Shown here piece after piece: positions 47,101-54,866 of a DNA stretch of 64,000 bases. The position numbers and the translations under genes are program-made. Under the pieces are notes generated by a model. It did not search any database, was not told the origin of the DNA, and saw nothing but the letters and a program-made list of their open reading frames with translations. Position 1 is the first letter of the stretch. Each line of letters begins with the position of its first letter. The stretch is taken from positions 248,001 through 312,000 of the forward strand of contig NZ_JACBNX010000004.1 of NCBI RefSeq assembly GCF_013403875.1. Reading direction: 5' to 3'. Source of the stretch: Burkholderia guangdongensis. Its GTDB lineage: Bacteria > Pseudomonadota > Gammaproteobacteria > Burkholderiales > Burkholderiaceae.

Positions 47101-47190
47101 CCAGAACGACACCCCTCCCGCCACGGTAACCAGGACGAACAGCAGGATGGGCGGTATGGGGTTGCGGATTGCCCAGGCAGAGAAATTCAA
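44122..47190 (-). CDS. RND efflux transporter permease (HAE-1/AcrB type)
   Basis: Inner-membrane proton-driven drug pump, 1022 residues. The N-terminal cytoplasmic helix (MNFSAWAIRNPIPPILLFVLV) is followed by periplasmic pore domains, TM4 with the proton-relay pair in GILVDDAIVEVENIVRHLR and MGGITGKFFKQFGW; the C-terminal half repeats with LTLMGIVTKNSILLVEYG. TM10 has the helix with the matching Lys region (KNSILLV). The ATG at 47190 overlaps the adaptor stop by four bases. The operon lacks an intact outer-membrane factor, so it must borrow one. Base composition is AT-richer than the flanks, suggesting horizontal gain. Substrate unknown. Confidence 0.93.
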   Translation of the reverse strand: MNFSAWAIRNPIPPILLFVLVTVAGGVSFWMLPIQKFPDIDFPVVSVTASLPDSTPSQLETEVTRRIEDSVASIGAVKHIASTINDGSSTTMIEFQLEKDVQEAVNDVRDAVSRIRAQLPPDVQEPEISRVTFASAPILAYALQAPDMDAEDLSWYVDNTVSKKLLSVPGVAKVARQGGVNRELRLQLDPVRLQALNVTVAQISSQLRAMQQEAHGGRGNIGGQEQAIHVVGAATNARELAQVDLPLDDGRHIRLSDIADISDTGAEPRQMALLDGKPVVSFQVFRSRGASEVSVAEGVQAAIAALQADRPELRVTMVHSLVEPVSESYAAAMRALFEGAVLAVVVVWLFLRDWRATFVSAVALPLSIIPTFAAMHFLGFTLNAITLLALTLVVGILVDDAIVEVENIVRHLRNGKPPFQAALEAAREIGLAVVATSLALVAVFLPTAFMGGITGKFFKQFGWTASLAVLASLIVARLLTPMMAAYLLKPALKPEPVREAPIMTRYLQAVRWSLTHRWKTGGMATAFFCASVAIISLIPTTFIPSEDRAQLQVTVQTPPGSTIQQTRDATERVRRLAIQHKDVRSVYTTIGSSVMLGVPDSSGGDVHTGTLRISLTDRNDRRRNQQQIQRELRKQLEDVPGVRISFGGDGSGEQLKMVLAGDDPATLQQAAHDVMRDLRTLQWLGAATSSASLMRPEVAIRPDFARAAQQGVTATAIGQTVRVATAGDYDVHLPKMSLPERQVYVRVELAGNARRSLDTLRQLRIPGHGGAVPLENIADLTIESGPAQINRYDRNRNISISISLEGHPLSEVEQAVAALPSIKNLPPGVRRLPAGDVEEMGKLFGDFILAMAAGILCVYAVLVLLFHDFTQPITILAALPLSMGGAFGLLALFGFSLSLPALIGLLTLMGIVTKNSILLVEYGIAARRELGLSRTEAIVDACRKRARPIVMTTVAMTAGMVPIAIGTGGDASFRAPMAVAVIGGLLTSTLLSLLVVPVVYEMVDDIKTGTVRNVLSIRKRFI

Positions 47191-48329
47191 TGTGCCTGCT
47201 CCACCGGAACGGGTGTTTCCGTGGCTGGCCCAGCCGTGCCGGATGTAGACACGCGAACCAGGTCGCCGTCCGTCAAGAATACGGCGCCAACTGCCACCAC
47301 GTCGTCATCCGGGCCGATGCCTTTCACTATTTCCACGCGGCCGTCTTGCCTGCGGCCGACCGTCAGCTTGATCTGGCGGACACGATTCCGTGATCCGATC
47401 ACCATCGCGTAGTCGTAGCCGTCACGGGGGACGATGGCCGTCTCGGGTAACGTCATAGCCGACGCGTCACCCAGCAGCACGTACCCCGAAACGTACATGC
47501 CAGGCTTCAATTCGCTGGGCGCGTCGGTTGCCGCGGGCAAATCGACAAAGAGGAGACCGTTGCGTGTAGCGGCATTGACCGTTGGCGCGATCCGGCGCAC
47601 GCGGCCGTCGACCGAGCTGCCGTCGAGGCGGCGCACACGGACCGGCTGCCCAGTCTGCACCTGCGGCAGCAGGTCGCCGCTCACCTCGGCATGCCACTCG
47701 AGCCGATTCTGGCGAATCAGTCTGAAGAGCTCTGAGCCGATCGACACCACCGCACCCATGGTCGCCGAGCGGGCGCTGATCACGCCGTTGTCCGGGGCGA
47801 CCACGCGCGTGCGGCGTAGACGGATCGTCTCATTGTCAAAACGGGCGCGAGCGGAGGCCAGTCGGGCCGCCGCCGTCCGGGCTTGCGTGGCGTAGCGCGT
47901 CACGTCCTGCTGGCTGATTGCGCCACTTCCGTCGAGCGCTTGCACGCGACGTGCCTCGTCGGCAGCCTGCGCGAAAGCTGCCTTGGCCTCATTCAGCATA
48001 GCGCGCTGGGCGGCCAACTCCGTACGAACCGTTTCGTCGGACAGCTGTGCCAGCAATTGTCCTCGCTTGACTGCATCGCCCACGTTGACGAGCACCTCGG
48101 TCAATTTGAGACCATTGACTTCTGCGCCGATGCTGGCTTCCTGCCATGCCTGTACCATGCCGCTCGCCGCAATCGTTCGCGGCCACTCGCGTTGGTCTGC
48201 GCGCACCACGTCGACCGTGAGCGCTGGCTTGATTACGTCCGCGTCAGTAGGCGTTTGCTGGCCGCATGCGGCCAGCAAACATGCCATCACCGGGGGTAGC
48301 ATGGGTTTGCAAATACGATGAGCCATCAT
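47187..48329 (-). CDS. RND efflux periplasmic adaptor, lipoprotein
   Basis: Membrane fusion protein of an RND tripartite pump, 380 residues from the ATG at 48329 (another ATG follows at once at 48326). A lipobox ACLLAAC places lipid at C22. The mature part contains the lipoyl/hairpin segment ASIGAEVNGLKLTEVLVNVGDAVKRGQLLAQLS (shown in part as GLKLTEVLVNVGDAVKRG), a coiled coil (TVRTELAAQRAMLNEAKAAFAQ) and beta-barrel parts (ATRNGLLFVDLP). Stop and the permease start overlap (ATGA). No promoter was resolved because the region upstream holds the decayed outer-membrane-factor remnant. Confidence 0.9.
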   Translation of the reverse strand: MMAHRICKPMLPPVMACLLAACGQQTPTDADVIKPALTVDVVRADQREWPRTIAASGMVQAWQEASIGAEVNGLKLTEVLVNVGDAVKRGQLLAQLSDETVRTELAAQRAMLNEAKAAFAQAADEARRVQALDGSGAISQQDVTRYATQARTAAARLASARARFDNETIRLRRTRVVAPDNGVISARSATMGAVVSIGSELFRLIRQNRLEWHAEVSGDLLPQVQTGQPVRVRRLDGSSVDGRVRRIAPTVNAATRNGLLFVDLPAATDAPSELKPGMYVSGYVLLGDASAMTLPETAIVPRDGYDYAMVIGSRNRVRQIKLTVGRRQDGRVEIVKGIGPDDDVVAVGAVFLTDGDLVRVSTSGTAGPATETPVPVEQAH

Positions 48330-48337
48330 CAAGCGTT

Positions 48338-48616
48338 TCAGGAAAGTGGTCGGCTGCTCGCAACCCGCGCCTCCGGCACAGCGAGGTGAACCTTGATGCC
48401 GTAGTTGGCCCGTGCCTGATCGCAATGACCTTGCGCGGTTTTCACGCGCGCGGCCCCTGCGCCACCATCGAAAGGAGGCAATGAGGCCGAAGGTCAGGAT
48501 GATCGGAGGAATCAACCGATCGCCTACTGTGCATCAGCCACCGTGGCTTGCGCTTGCGCTAGATCAGCCGAAGCGGCAAACCCGCCGGCTTCAACCCGCG
48601 CCTCGCTCGCTCGATT
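48338..48616 (-). pseudogene. Decayed outer-membrane factor (NodT/TolC family)
   Basis: Two fragments on the minus strand resemble the OMF family. The first (about 48524-48616) reads SEARVEAGGFAASADLAQAQ up to a stop; this matches the usual RVEAG-x-AS-x-LDLAQAQ of the first alpha-hairpin. The second (48338-48470) reads CDQARANYGIKVHLAVPEARVA in another frame, like the later YDQARANYRxTVLxAFxEVED stretch. About 170 residues that lie between them in intact OMFs are gone and no open frame joins them. Order OMF, adaptor, pump suggests a former three-gene operon. Similarity is by eye. Confidence 0.6.
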
Positions 48617-48804
48617 GCCCCCAATCCCGACGCGGGCAAATTCCCGCGCGCTGCACGAATCCGCCCGACGCGCGAGAATCGTGCGTCGCGATCTGCGCGT
48701 CGGCCGGAGCGGCCGCCCATCCGGCCGTCTGTCCATTCGGCCGCCGCTCGCGCCGCGCGGTCGCCGAACCGCACATGTACCACCCCAAACACGAGGAGCA
48801 CACG

Positions 48805-49779
48805 ATGCCGAAAGCAATCCGTTACGACCAGCCGGGCGGCCCGGACGTGATGAAATGGGTCGACGTCGAGGTCGGCGTGCCGCAGGCCGGCGAGGTCCGC
48901 ATCCGGCACCACGCGGTCGGGCTCAACTACATCGACGTCTACTTCCGCACCGGCCTTTATCCGCAGCCGCTGCCCGGCGGCCTCGGGATGGAGGCCGCCG
49001 GCGAAATCACCGCCGTCGGCGAGAACGTCACTGCGTTCAAACCCGGCGACCGCGTCGCGTACGTGTCGCCGCCGCCCGGCGCATACGCGCAGGAGCGCGT
49101 GCTTGCCGCCGACCGGCTCGTGAAATTGCCCGACGCGATCGGCTACGACGACGCGGCCGCCGCGATGCTGCAGGGCCTGACCGCGCACTATCTGCTGCGC
49201 CGCACGTACCCGGTCAAGGCCGGCGACACGATCCTGATCCACGCGGCCGCCGGCGGCGTCGGCCTGATCGCCTGCCAGTGGGCGAAGGCGCTCGGCGCGA
49301 CCGTGATCGGCACGGTCGGCTCCGACGAGAAGGCCGCGCTCGCGAAGGCGCACGGCTGCGACCACCCGATCGTCTACACGCGCGAGAACTTCACGCAGCG
49401 CGTGAAGGACATCACGAACGGCGCCGGCGTGCCGGTCGTCTACGATTCGATCGGCAAGGACACGTACGTCGGCTCGCTCGACTGCCTCGCGCCCCTTGGG
49501 CTTTTCGTCAGCTTCGGCAACGCGTCGGGCCCGCTGCCGCCGATCGACTCGAAGGAGTTCTCGTCGCGCGGCTCGCTGTTCTTCACGCGGCCGACGCTGT
49601 TCACGTACATCGCGAAGCGCGCCGCGCTCGAATCGGCGGCCGACGAACTGTTCGGCGTGATCGAGTCGGGCAAGGTGAAGATGAGCATCAACCAGCGCTA
49701 CGCGCTCGCCGACGTCGCGCAGGCGCACATCGACCTCGAATCGCGCAAGACCACCGGTTCGACGATCCTCGTGCCGTAA
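48805..49779 (+). CDS. qor: Quinone oxidoreductase (zeta-crystallin-like)
   Basis: NADPH-dependent quinone reductase of the medium-chain dehydrogenase superfamily, zinc-free type; 324 residues. Features are the GroES-like N-terminus (MPKAIRYDQPGGPDVMKW), GLNYIDVYFRTGLYPQPLPG, and the Rossmann AAAGGVGLIACQWAKALGATVIGTV with AAAGGVG (about 145-151). The C-terminal region MSINQRYALADVAQAHIDLESRKTTGSTIL (shown in part as YALADVAQAHIDLESRKT) is typical of QOR. The ATG at 48805 has a GAGGAG SD. It probably is a core gene that flanks the RND block; a hairpin follows. Confidence 0.93.
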   Translation: MPKAIRYDQPGGPDVMKWVDVEVGVPQAGEVRIRHHAVGLNYIDVYFRTGLYPQPLPGGLGMEAAGEITAVGENVTAFKPGDRVAYVSPPPGAYAQERVLAADRLVKLPDAIGYDDAAAAMLQGLTAHYLLRRTYPVKAGDTILIHAAAGGVGLIACQWAKALGATVIGTVGSDEKAALAKAHGCDHPIVYTRENFTQRVKDITNGAGVPVVYDSIGKDTYVGSLDCLAPLGLFVSFGNASGPLPPIDSKEFSSRGSLFFTRPTLFTYIAKRAALESAADELFGVIESGKVKMSINQRYALADVAQAHIDLESRKTTGSTILVP

Positions 49780-49870
49780 GCGCGCGAAGCAAGCGGCACA
49801 AGACGCCACACCAGGCACGCCACACCACGCACCGCCGGCCCGCCACCGGCACGCTTGCAAGCCCCACCGG

Positions 49871-49896
49871 ACGGGCGGCGCAGCCGCGCCGCCCGT
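49871..49896 (+). terminator. Hairpin after qor, probable terminator
   Basis: Perfect 11-bp stem ACGGGCGGCGC/GCGCCGCCCGT with an AGCC loop; a T-run is only loosely present (CGTCGTTT), so Rho may help. Confidence 0.55.
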
Positions 49897-49901
49897 CGTC
49901 G

Positions 49902-49920
49902 TTTACGCGTTTTTTACGCG
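49902..49920 (+). promoter_or_regulatory. Candidate KdpE box upstream of the kdp operon
   Basis: TTTACGCGTTTTTTACGCG contains two direct TTTACG repeats 11 bp apart. In E. coli, KdpE binds a TTTATA...TTTACA pair with the same spacing. It ends 14 bp before the -35 hexamer, a good activator site. A third TTTACGCG lies at 49945-49952. Confidence 0.55.
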
Positions 49921-49933
49921 CGCCCCCGTACCT

Positions 49934-49964
49934 TTGACCCGTCCTTTACGCGTAATCCAATAAT
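49934..49964 (+). promoter_or_regulatory. kdp operon promoter
   Basis: TTGACC (49934-49939) and AATAAT (49959-49964), spacer 19 bp; about 38 bp upstream of the first kdp ORF. Confidence 0.5.
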
Positions 49965-50002
49965 GTTCGAGTCGTCCGATTTCGAAGACGGAGAACACAA
50001 AA

Positions 50003-50110
50003 ATGGATGCGGTTTTCATCGGCGGCCTGGCGATCTTCGCCGCGCTGATCATGGCGTTGATCGCCGGCTGCGAGAAGCTCGCGCAGTTCGGTCGCGGGGG
50101 GCGGCCATGA
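50003..50110 (+). CDS. Small membrane peptide at the start of the kdp operon
   Basis: A 35-residue ORF with one hydrophobic helix ([20 protein letters not shown]) and a basic end (FGRGGRP). SD AAC/GGAG-like GAGAACA lies before the ATG at 50003; the stop overlaps the kdpF ATG (ATGA), as expected of a real coupled gene. It is recalled as a usual small ORF before kdpF in Burkholderia, without a name. It could help assembly or tune the KdpFABC complex; inference. Confidence 0.65.
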   Translation: MDAVFIGGLAIFAALIMALIAGCEKLAQFGRGGRP

Positions 50111-50199
50111 CCTGGATGCTCTGGCTCGCGGGCGTTTCCACCGCGCTGCTGTTCGCGTATCTCGTCTATGCGCTGCTGCGCGCGGAGGACATCGAGTGA
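50107..50199 (+). CDS. kdpF: K(+)-transporting ATPase subunit F
   Basis: A 30-residue single-span stabiliser of the KdpABC complex. [20 protein letters not shown] with [10 protein letters not shown] is close to the E. coli form (WL-x-G...YLLYALL). It overlaps the previous ORF (ATGA) and the kdpA start (GTGA), so all three are coupled. Confidence 0.9.
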   Translation: MTWMLWLAGVSTALLFAYLVYALLRAEDIE

Positions 50200-52001
50200 A
50201 CGCGAACAACCTGATTCAATCGGGCCTCTTCATCGTCGTGCTGCTCGCGGCGGCGGTGCCCGTCGCGCGCTACCTCGCCGCGGTGATGGACGGCAGCTCG
50301 CGCGTCGTGCGCTGGTTCGGGCCGCTCGAGCGCGCGCTCTATCGCGTCGCGGGCGTCGACGCGCAGCGCGAGATGGGCTGGAAGGCGTACGCGGTCGCGA
50401 CGATCGCGTTCAACGCACTCGGCGCGCTGTTCCTGTACGCGATCCTGCGGCTGCAGGGCTTCCTGCCCGGCAACCCGCAGCAGTTCGGCGCGATGACGCC
50501 CGACAGCGCGTTCAACACGGCCGTCAGCTTCGTCACGAACACGAACTGGCAGGACTACACGCCCGAGCAGACGGTCAGCTACCTGACGCAGATGCTCGGC
50601 CTGACCGTGCAGAACTTCTTTTCCGCGGCGACCGCGATCGTCGTCGTGATCGCGCTGATCCGCGGCTTCGCTCGCCACACCGCGCAGACGATCGGCAACT
50701 TCTGGGTCGACCTGACGCGCGTGACGATGTATGTGCTCATGCCGATGTCGATCGTGATCGCGGCGCTGCTGATGAGCCAGGGCGCGATCCAGAACATGAC
50801 GGCGTACCAGGATGTGCCGGTGCTGCAGGCGAGCACGTACGACGCGCCGAAGCTCGACGCGCAGGGCAATCCGGTGAAGGACGCGAAGGGCAATCCGGTG
50901 ACGGTCAAGACAGCGCTCGTGAAGCAGACGATCGCAATGGGCCCGGTCGCGTCGCAGGAAGCGATCAAGATGCTCGGCACCAACGGCGGCGGCTTCTTCA
51001 ACGCGAACTCCTCGCATCCGTACGAGAACCCGACGCCGTTCGCGAACTTCGTGCAGATCATCGCGATCCTGATCATCCCGGCCGCGCTGTGCCTCGTGTT
51101 CGGCCAGATGATCGGCGACCGGCGGCAGGGCGTCGCGGTGCTCGCGGCGATGACGGTCGCGTTCGCGGTCGCGGTCGGCGTCGAGATCAGCGCCGAGCAG
51201 GGCGGCAACCCGACGCTCGCGGCGCTCCACGTTGATCAGAGCGCGAGCGCGCTGCAACCGGGCGGCAACATGGAAGGCAAGGAGACGCGCTTCGGCATCG
51301 CGCAGACCGGCATCTTCACGGTCGCGACGACGGCCGCGTCGTGCGGCGCCGTCGACGCGATGCACGATTCGCTGACGCCGCTCGGCGGCCTCGTGCCGAT
51401 GCTGCTGATCCAGCTCGGCGAGGTGATCTTCGGCGGCGTCGGCTCCGGCCTCTACGGGATGCTCGTGTTCGCGCTGCTCGCGGTGTTCGTCGCGGGCCTG
51501 ATGATCGGCCGCACGCCCGAGTACGTCGGCAAGAAGATCGAATCGTACGAGATGAAGATGGTGTCGATCGTCGTGCTGCTGACGCCGCTGCTGGTGCTCG
51601 TCGGCACGTCGATCGCGGTGCTCGCCGACGCCGGCCGCGCGGGCATCGCGAACCCGGGCCCGCACGGCTTCTCGGAGATTCTCTACGCGTTCAGCTCGGC
51701 CGCGAACAACAACGGCAGCGCGTTCGCGGGGCTGTCGGTGAACACGCCGTTCTACAACTGGCTGACGGGCATCGCGATGTGGTTCGGCCGCTTCGGCACG
51801 ATCGTGCCGGTGCTCGCGATCGCGGGCTCGCTCGCCGCGAAGAAGCGCATCGCCGCGACGAGCGGCACGCTGCCGACGCATGGGCCGCTGTTCGTCGTGC
51901 TGCTGATCGGCACCGTGGTGCTGGTCGGCGCGCTGACCTACGTGCCCGCGCTCGCGCTCGGCCCTGGCGTCGAGCATCTGATGATGTGGCTCGGCGCGTG
52001 A
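50196..52001 (+). CDS. kdpA: K(+)-transporting ATPase subunit A
   Basis: Channel-like potassium-binding subunit, 601 residues, ten or more membrane helices. Selectivity-filter-like segments include [31 protein letters not shown] and [17 protein letters not shown], of which TNGGGFF is the third pore loop. It is longer than E. coli KdpA (557), mainly in the loop after the third hairpin ([24 protein letters not shown], part: [15 protein letters not shown]), which looks like a repeat of GNPVKDA. Start is GTG at 50196, overlapping kdpF; no ATG alternative is nearby. Works with KdpB/C/F as a high-affinity K+ pump. Confidence 0.95.
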   Translation: MNANNLIQSGLFIVVLLAAAVPVARYLAAVMDGSSRVVRWFGPLERALYRVAGVDAQREMGWKAYAVATIAFNALGALFLYAILRLQGFLPGNPQQFGAMTPDSAFNTAVSFVTNTNWQDYTPEQTVSYLTQMLGLTVQNFFSAATAIVVVIALIRGFARHTAQTIGNFWVDLTRVTMYVLMPMSIVIAALLMSQGAIQNMTAYQDVPVLQASTYDAPKLDAQGNPVKDAKGNPVTVKTALVKQTIAMGPVASQEAIKMLGTNGGGFFNANSSHPYENPTPFANFVQIIAILIIPAALCLVFGQMIGDRRQGVAVLAAMTVAFAVAVGVEISAEQGGNPTLAALHVDQSASALQPGGNMEGKETRFGIAQTGIFTVATTAASCGAVDAMHDSLTPLGGLVPMLLIQLGEVIFGGVGSGLYGMLVFALLAVFVAGLMIGRTPEYVGKKIESYEMKMVSIVVLLTPLLVLVGTSIAVLADAGRAGIANPGPHGFSEILYAFSSAANNNGSAFAGLSVNTPFYNWLTGIAMWFGRFGTIVPVLAIAGSLAAKKRIAATSGTLPTHGPLFVVLLIGTVVLVGALTYVPALALGPGVEHLMMWLGA

Positions 52002-52041
52002 TCCGCGCCAGGGCAAAGAAAAAGGCATGCGAGAGATTGCG

Positions 52042-54168
52042 ATGACTCAACATTCCGCAACACGGTCCTCAGCGACCCTGTCCATGTTCGATCCCGCGCT
52101 GTTGCGCCCGGCGATCGTGGATTCGTTCAAGAAACTCACGCCGCGCACGCAGTTCCGCAACCCGGTGATGTTCTGCGTGTACGTCGGCTCGATCCTGACG
52201 ACGATCCTGTGGATCGCCGCGCTCAACGGCCAGGCCGAAGCGCCCGCGGGCTTCATTCTCGCGATCGCGCTGTGGCTGTGGTTCACGGTGCTGTTCGCGA
52301 ACTTCGCGGAGGCGCTGGCCGAAGGCCGCTCGAAGGCGCAGGCGGCATCGCTGCGCAGCGCGAAGAAGGACGTGATGGCGAAGAAGCTCGGCGAGCCGCA
52401 TCCGAAGGCGCCGATCCGCATCACGACCGCGTCGGATCTGCGCAAAGGCGACGTCGTGCTCGTCGAGGCAGGCGACGTGATCCCGGCCGATGGCGACGTG
52501 ATCGAAGGTGTCGCGTCGGTCGACGAGTCGGCGATCACCGGCGAGTCCGCGCCGGTGATCCGCGAGTCGGGCGGCGACTTCTCGGCGGTGACGGGCGGCA
52601 CGCGCGTGCTGTCCGACTGGATCGTCGTGCAGGTCACCGCGAACCCGGGCGAGGCGTTCCTCGACCGGATGATCGCGATGGTCGAAGGCGCGAAGCGCAA
52701 GAAGACGCCGAACGAGATCGCGCTGACGATCCTGCTCGTCGCGCTGACGATCGTGATGCTGCTCGCGACCGCGACGCTGCTGCCGTTCTCGGTGTTCTCG
52801 GTCGGCGCGATGAAGGCCGGCCACGTGGTGACGATTACCGCGCTCGTCGCGCTGCTCGTCTGCCTGATCCCGACGACGATCGGCGGCCTGCTGTCCGCGA
52901 TCGGCGTCGCCGGGATGAGCCGGATGATGCAGGCGAACGTGATCGCGACGTCGGGCCGCGCGGTCGAGGCGGCCGGCGACGTCGACGTGCTGCTGCTCGA
53001 CAAGACCGGCACGATCACGCTCGGCAACCGTCAGGCGTCGACGTTCCTGCCCGCGCCGGGCGTGACCGAGGAAGCGCTCGCGGATGCCGCGCAGCTGTCG
53101 TCGCTCGCGGACGAGACGCCGGAAGGCCGCAGCATCGTGGTGCTCGCGAAGGAGCGCTTCAACATCCGCCAGCGCGACATGGGCACGCTGCATCCGACGT
53201 TCCTCGGCTTCTCCGCGCAGACGCGGATGAGCGGTGTGGACCTGCATCCCAATGGGGCCGCCTCCGGCGCGCCGGGCCGCGAGATCCGCAAGGGCGCGGC
53301 CGATGCGATCAAGCGCTACGTCGAGACGCACGGCAGCCGCTTTCCGGACGAGGTGCGCCGCGCGGTCGACGACGTCGCGCGCCGCGGCAGCACGCCGCTC
53401 GTGGTCGCGGACCTCAATGAGGGCGCCGCGCGCGTGCTTGGCGTGATCGAGCTGAAGGACATCGTGAAGGGCGGCATCAAGGAGCGCTTCGCAGAGCTTC
53501 GCAAGATGGGGATCAAGACCGTGATGGTCACCGGCGACAACCGGCTGACGGCGGCGGCGATCGCGGCGGAGGCGGGCGTCGACGACTTCCTCGCGGAGGC
53601 GACGCCGGAGACGAAGCTCGCGACGATCCGCGAGCATCAGTCGGCGGGCCGCCTCGTCGCGATGACCGGCGACGGCACGAACGACGCGCCGGCGCTCGCT
53701 CAAGCCGACGTCGCGGTCGCGATGAACACCGGCACGCAGGCGGCGAAGGAAGCGGGGAACATGGTCGACCTCGATTCGAACCCGACGAAGCTGATCGAGA
53801 TCGTCGAGATCGGCAAGCAGATGCTGATGACGCGCGGCTCGCTGACGACGTTCTCGATCGCGAACGACATCGCGAAGTACTTCGCGATCATCCCGGCCGC
53901 GTTCGTGACCACGTATCCGCAGTTGAAGGTGCTCGACATCATGCACTTGACGTCGCCGGCGTCCGCGATCCTGTCGGCGGTGATCTTCAACGCGCTGATC
54001 ATCGTCGCGCTGATTCCGCTCGCGCTGAAGGGCGTGACGTACCGACCGCTGGGCGCCGCGTCGCTGCTGCGCCGGAACCTGCTGGTCTACGGTCTCGGCG
54101 GCGTGCTGCTGCCGTTCCCGTTCATCAAGCTGATCGACATGACGCTCGCCGCGCTCGGCTGGGCGTGA
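52042..54168 (+). CDS. kdpB: K(+)-transporting ATPase subunit B
   Basis: P-type ATPase subunit of the Kdp pump, 708 residues. The phosphorylation site is [10 protein letters not shown] (about 324-333), the TGES loop is [13 protein letters not shown], and the P-domain hinge is [22 protein letters not shown]. Membrane helices with the KdpB-type TM pattern lie on both sides. The start is uncertain: ATG at 52042 (used here) or ATG at 52027, five codons upstream, closer to an AAAAGG tract. The gap to kdpA is 40 bp. Confidence 0.95.
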   Translation: MTQHSATRSSATLSMFDPALLRPAIVDSFKKLTPRTQFRNPVMFCVYVGSILTTILWIAALNGQAEAPAGFILAIALWLWFTVLFANFAEALAEGRSKAQAASLRSAKKDVMAKKLGEPHPKAPIRITTASDLRKGDVVLVEAGDVIPADGDVIEGVASVDESAITGESAPVIRESGGDFSAVTGGTRVLSDWIVVQVTANPGEAFLDRMIAMVEGAKRKKTPNEIALTILLVALTIVMLLATATLLPFSVFSVGAMKAGHVVTITALVALLVCLIPTTIGGLLSAIGVAGMSRMMQANVIATSGRAVEAAGDVDVLLLDKTGTITLGNRQASTFLPAPGVTEEALADAAQLSSLADETPEGRSIVVLAKERFNIRQRDMGTLHPTFLGFSAQTRMSGVDLHPNGAASGAPGREIRKGAADAIKRYVETHGSRFPDEVRRAVDDVARRGSTPLVVADLNEGAARVLGVIELKDIVKGGIKERFAELRKMGIKTVMVTGDNRLTAAAIAAEAGVDDFLAEATPETKLATIREHQSAGRLVAMTGDGTNDAPALAQADVAVAMNTGTQAAKEAGNMVDLDSNPTKLIEIVEIGKQMLMTRGSLTTFSIANDIAKYFAIIPAAFVTTYPQLKVLDIMHLTSPASAILSAVIFNALIIVALIPLALKGVTYRPLGAASLLRRNLLVYGLGGVLLPFPFIKLIDMTLAALGWA

Positions 54169-54193
54169 TGGATACACTGCAAGGACATTCGCG

Positions 54194-54778
54194 ATGAAAA
54201 CATTGATTCGTCCGCTTCTCGTGATCTTCGTCGTGCTCGCCGCGCTGACGGGGCTCGCGTATCCCGCCGTGGTGATGCTCGTCGGCCAGAGCGCGTTCCA
54301 CGCGCAGGCGAACGGCAGCCTCGTCGAGCAGAACGGCAAGGTCGTCGGCTCCGCGCTGATCGGCCAGTCGTTCGACAAGCCCGGCTACTTCTGGGGCCGC
54401 CTGTCCGCGACCACGCCGATGCCGTACAACGCCGCGAACTCCGGCGGCTCGAACCTCGGCCCGCTGAATCCGTCGCTGTCGGATCAGATCAAGGCGCGGA
54501 TCGCCGCGCTGAAGGACGCCGGCACCGACGTGTCGAAGCCGGTGCCGATCGATCTCGTGACCGCGTCCGCGAGCGGGCTCGATCCGGAGATCAGCCCGGC
54601 CGCGGCCGAGTACCAGATCGGGCGCGTCGCGAACGCGCGGCACCTGCCGGCCGACACGGTCGCGAAGCTCGTCGCGGACCACACGACGGGCCGCCAGTTC
54701 GGCGTGTTCGGCGAGCCGCGCGTGAACGTGCTGAAGCTGAACCTCGCGCTCGACGCGGCCGCGCCCGCCGCGCGATGA
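54194..54778 (+). CDS. kdpC: K(+)-transporting ATPase subunit C
   Basis: Periplasmic, single-span subunit of the Kdp pump, 194 residues. The N-terminal anchor ([21 protein letters not shown]) is followed by [32 protein letters not shown] (in part: [17 protein letters not shown]), [16 protein letters not shown] and [22 protein letters not shown], exact family features. The ATG at 54194 follows kdpB by 25 bp. Likely assists ATP affinity of KdpB. Confidence 0.95.
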   Translation: MKTLIRPLLVIFVVLAALTGLAYPAVVMLVGQSAFHAQANGSLVEQNGKVVGSALIGQSFDKPGYFWGRLSATTPMPYNAANSGGSNLGPLNPSLSDQIKARIAALKDAGTDVSKPVPIDLVTASASGLDPEISPAAAEYQIGRVANARHLPADTVAKLVADHTTGRQFGVFGEPRVNVLKLNLALDAAAPAAR

Positions 54779-54866
54779 AACGACGGCGCGTGCGCCGTCT
54801 TTGGCATTCGCGGCCATTTGGAACGACAATGCGTGCAGGCGCGCGCACCGGAGCCCCTCGTTTCGC

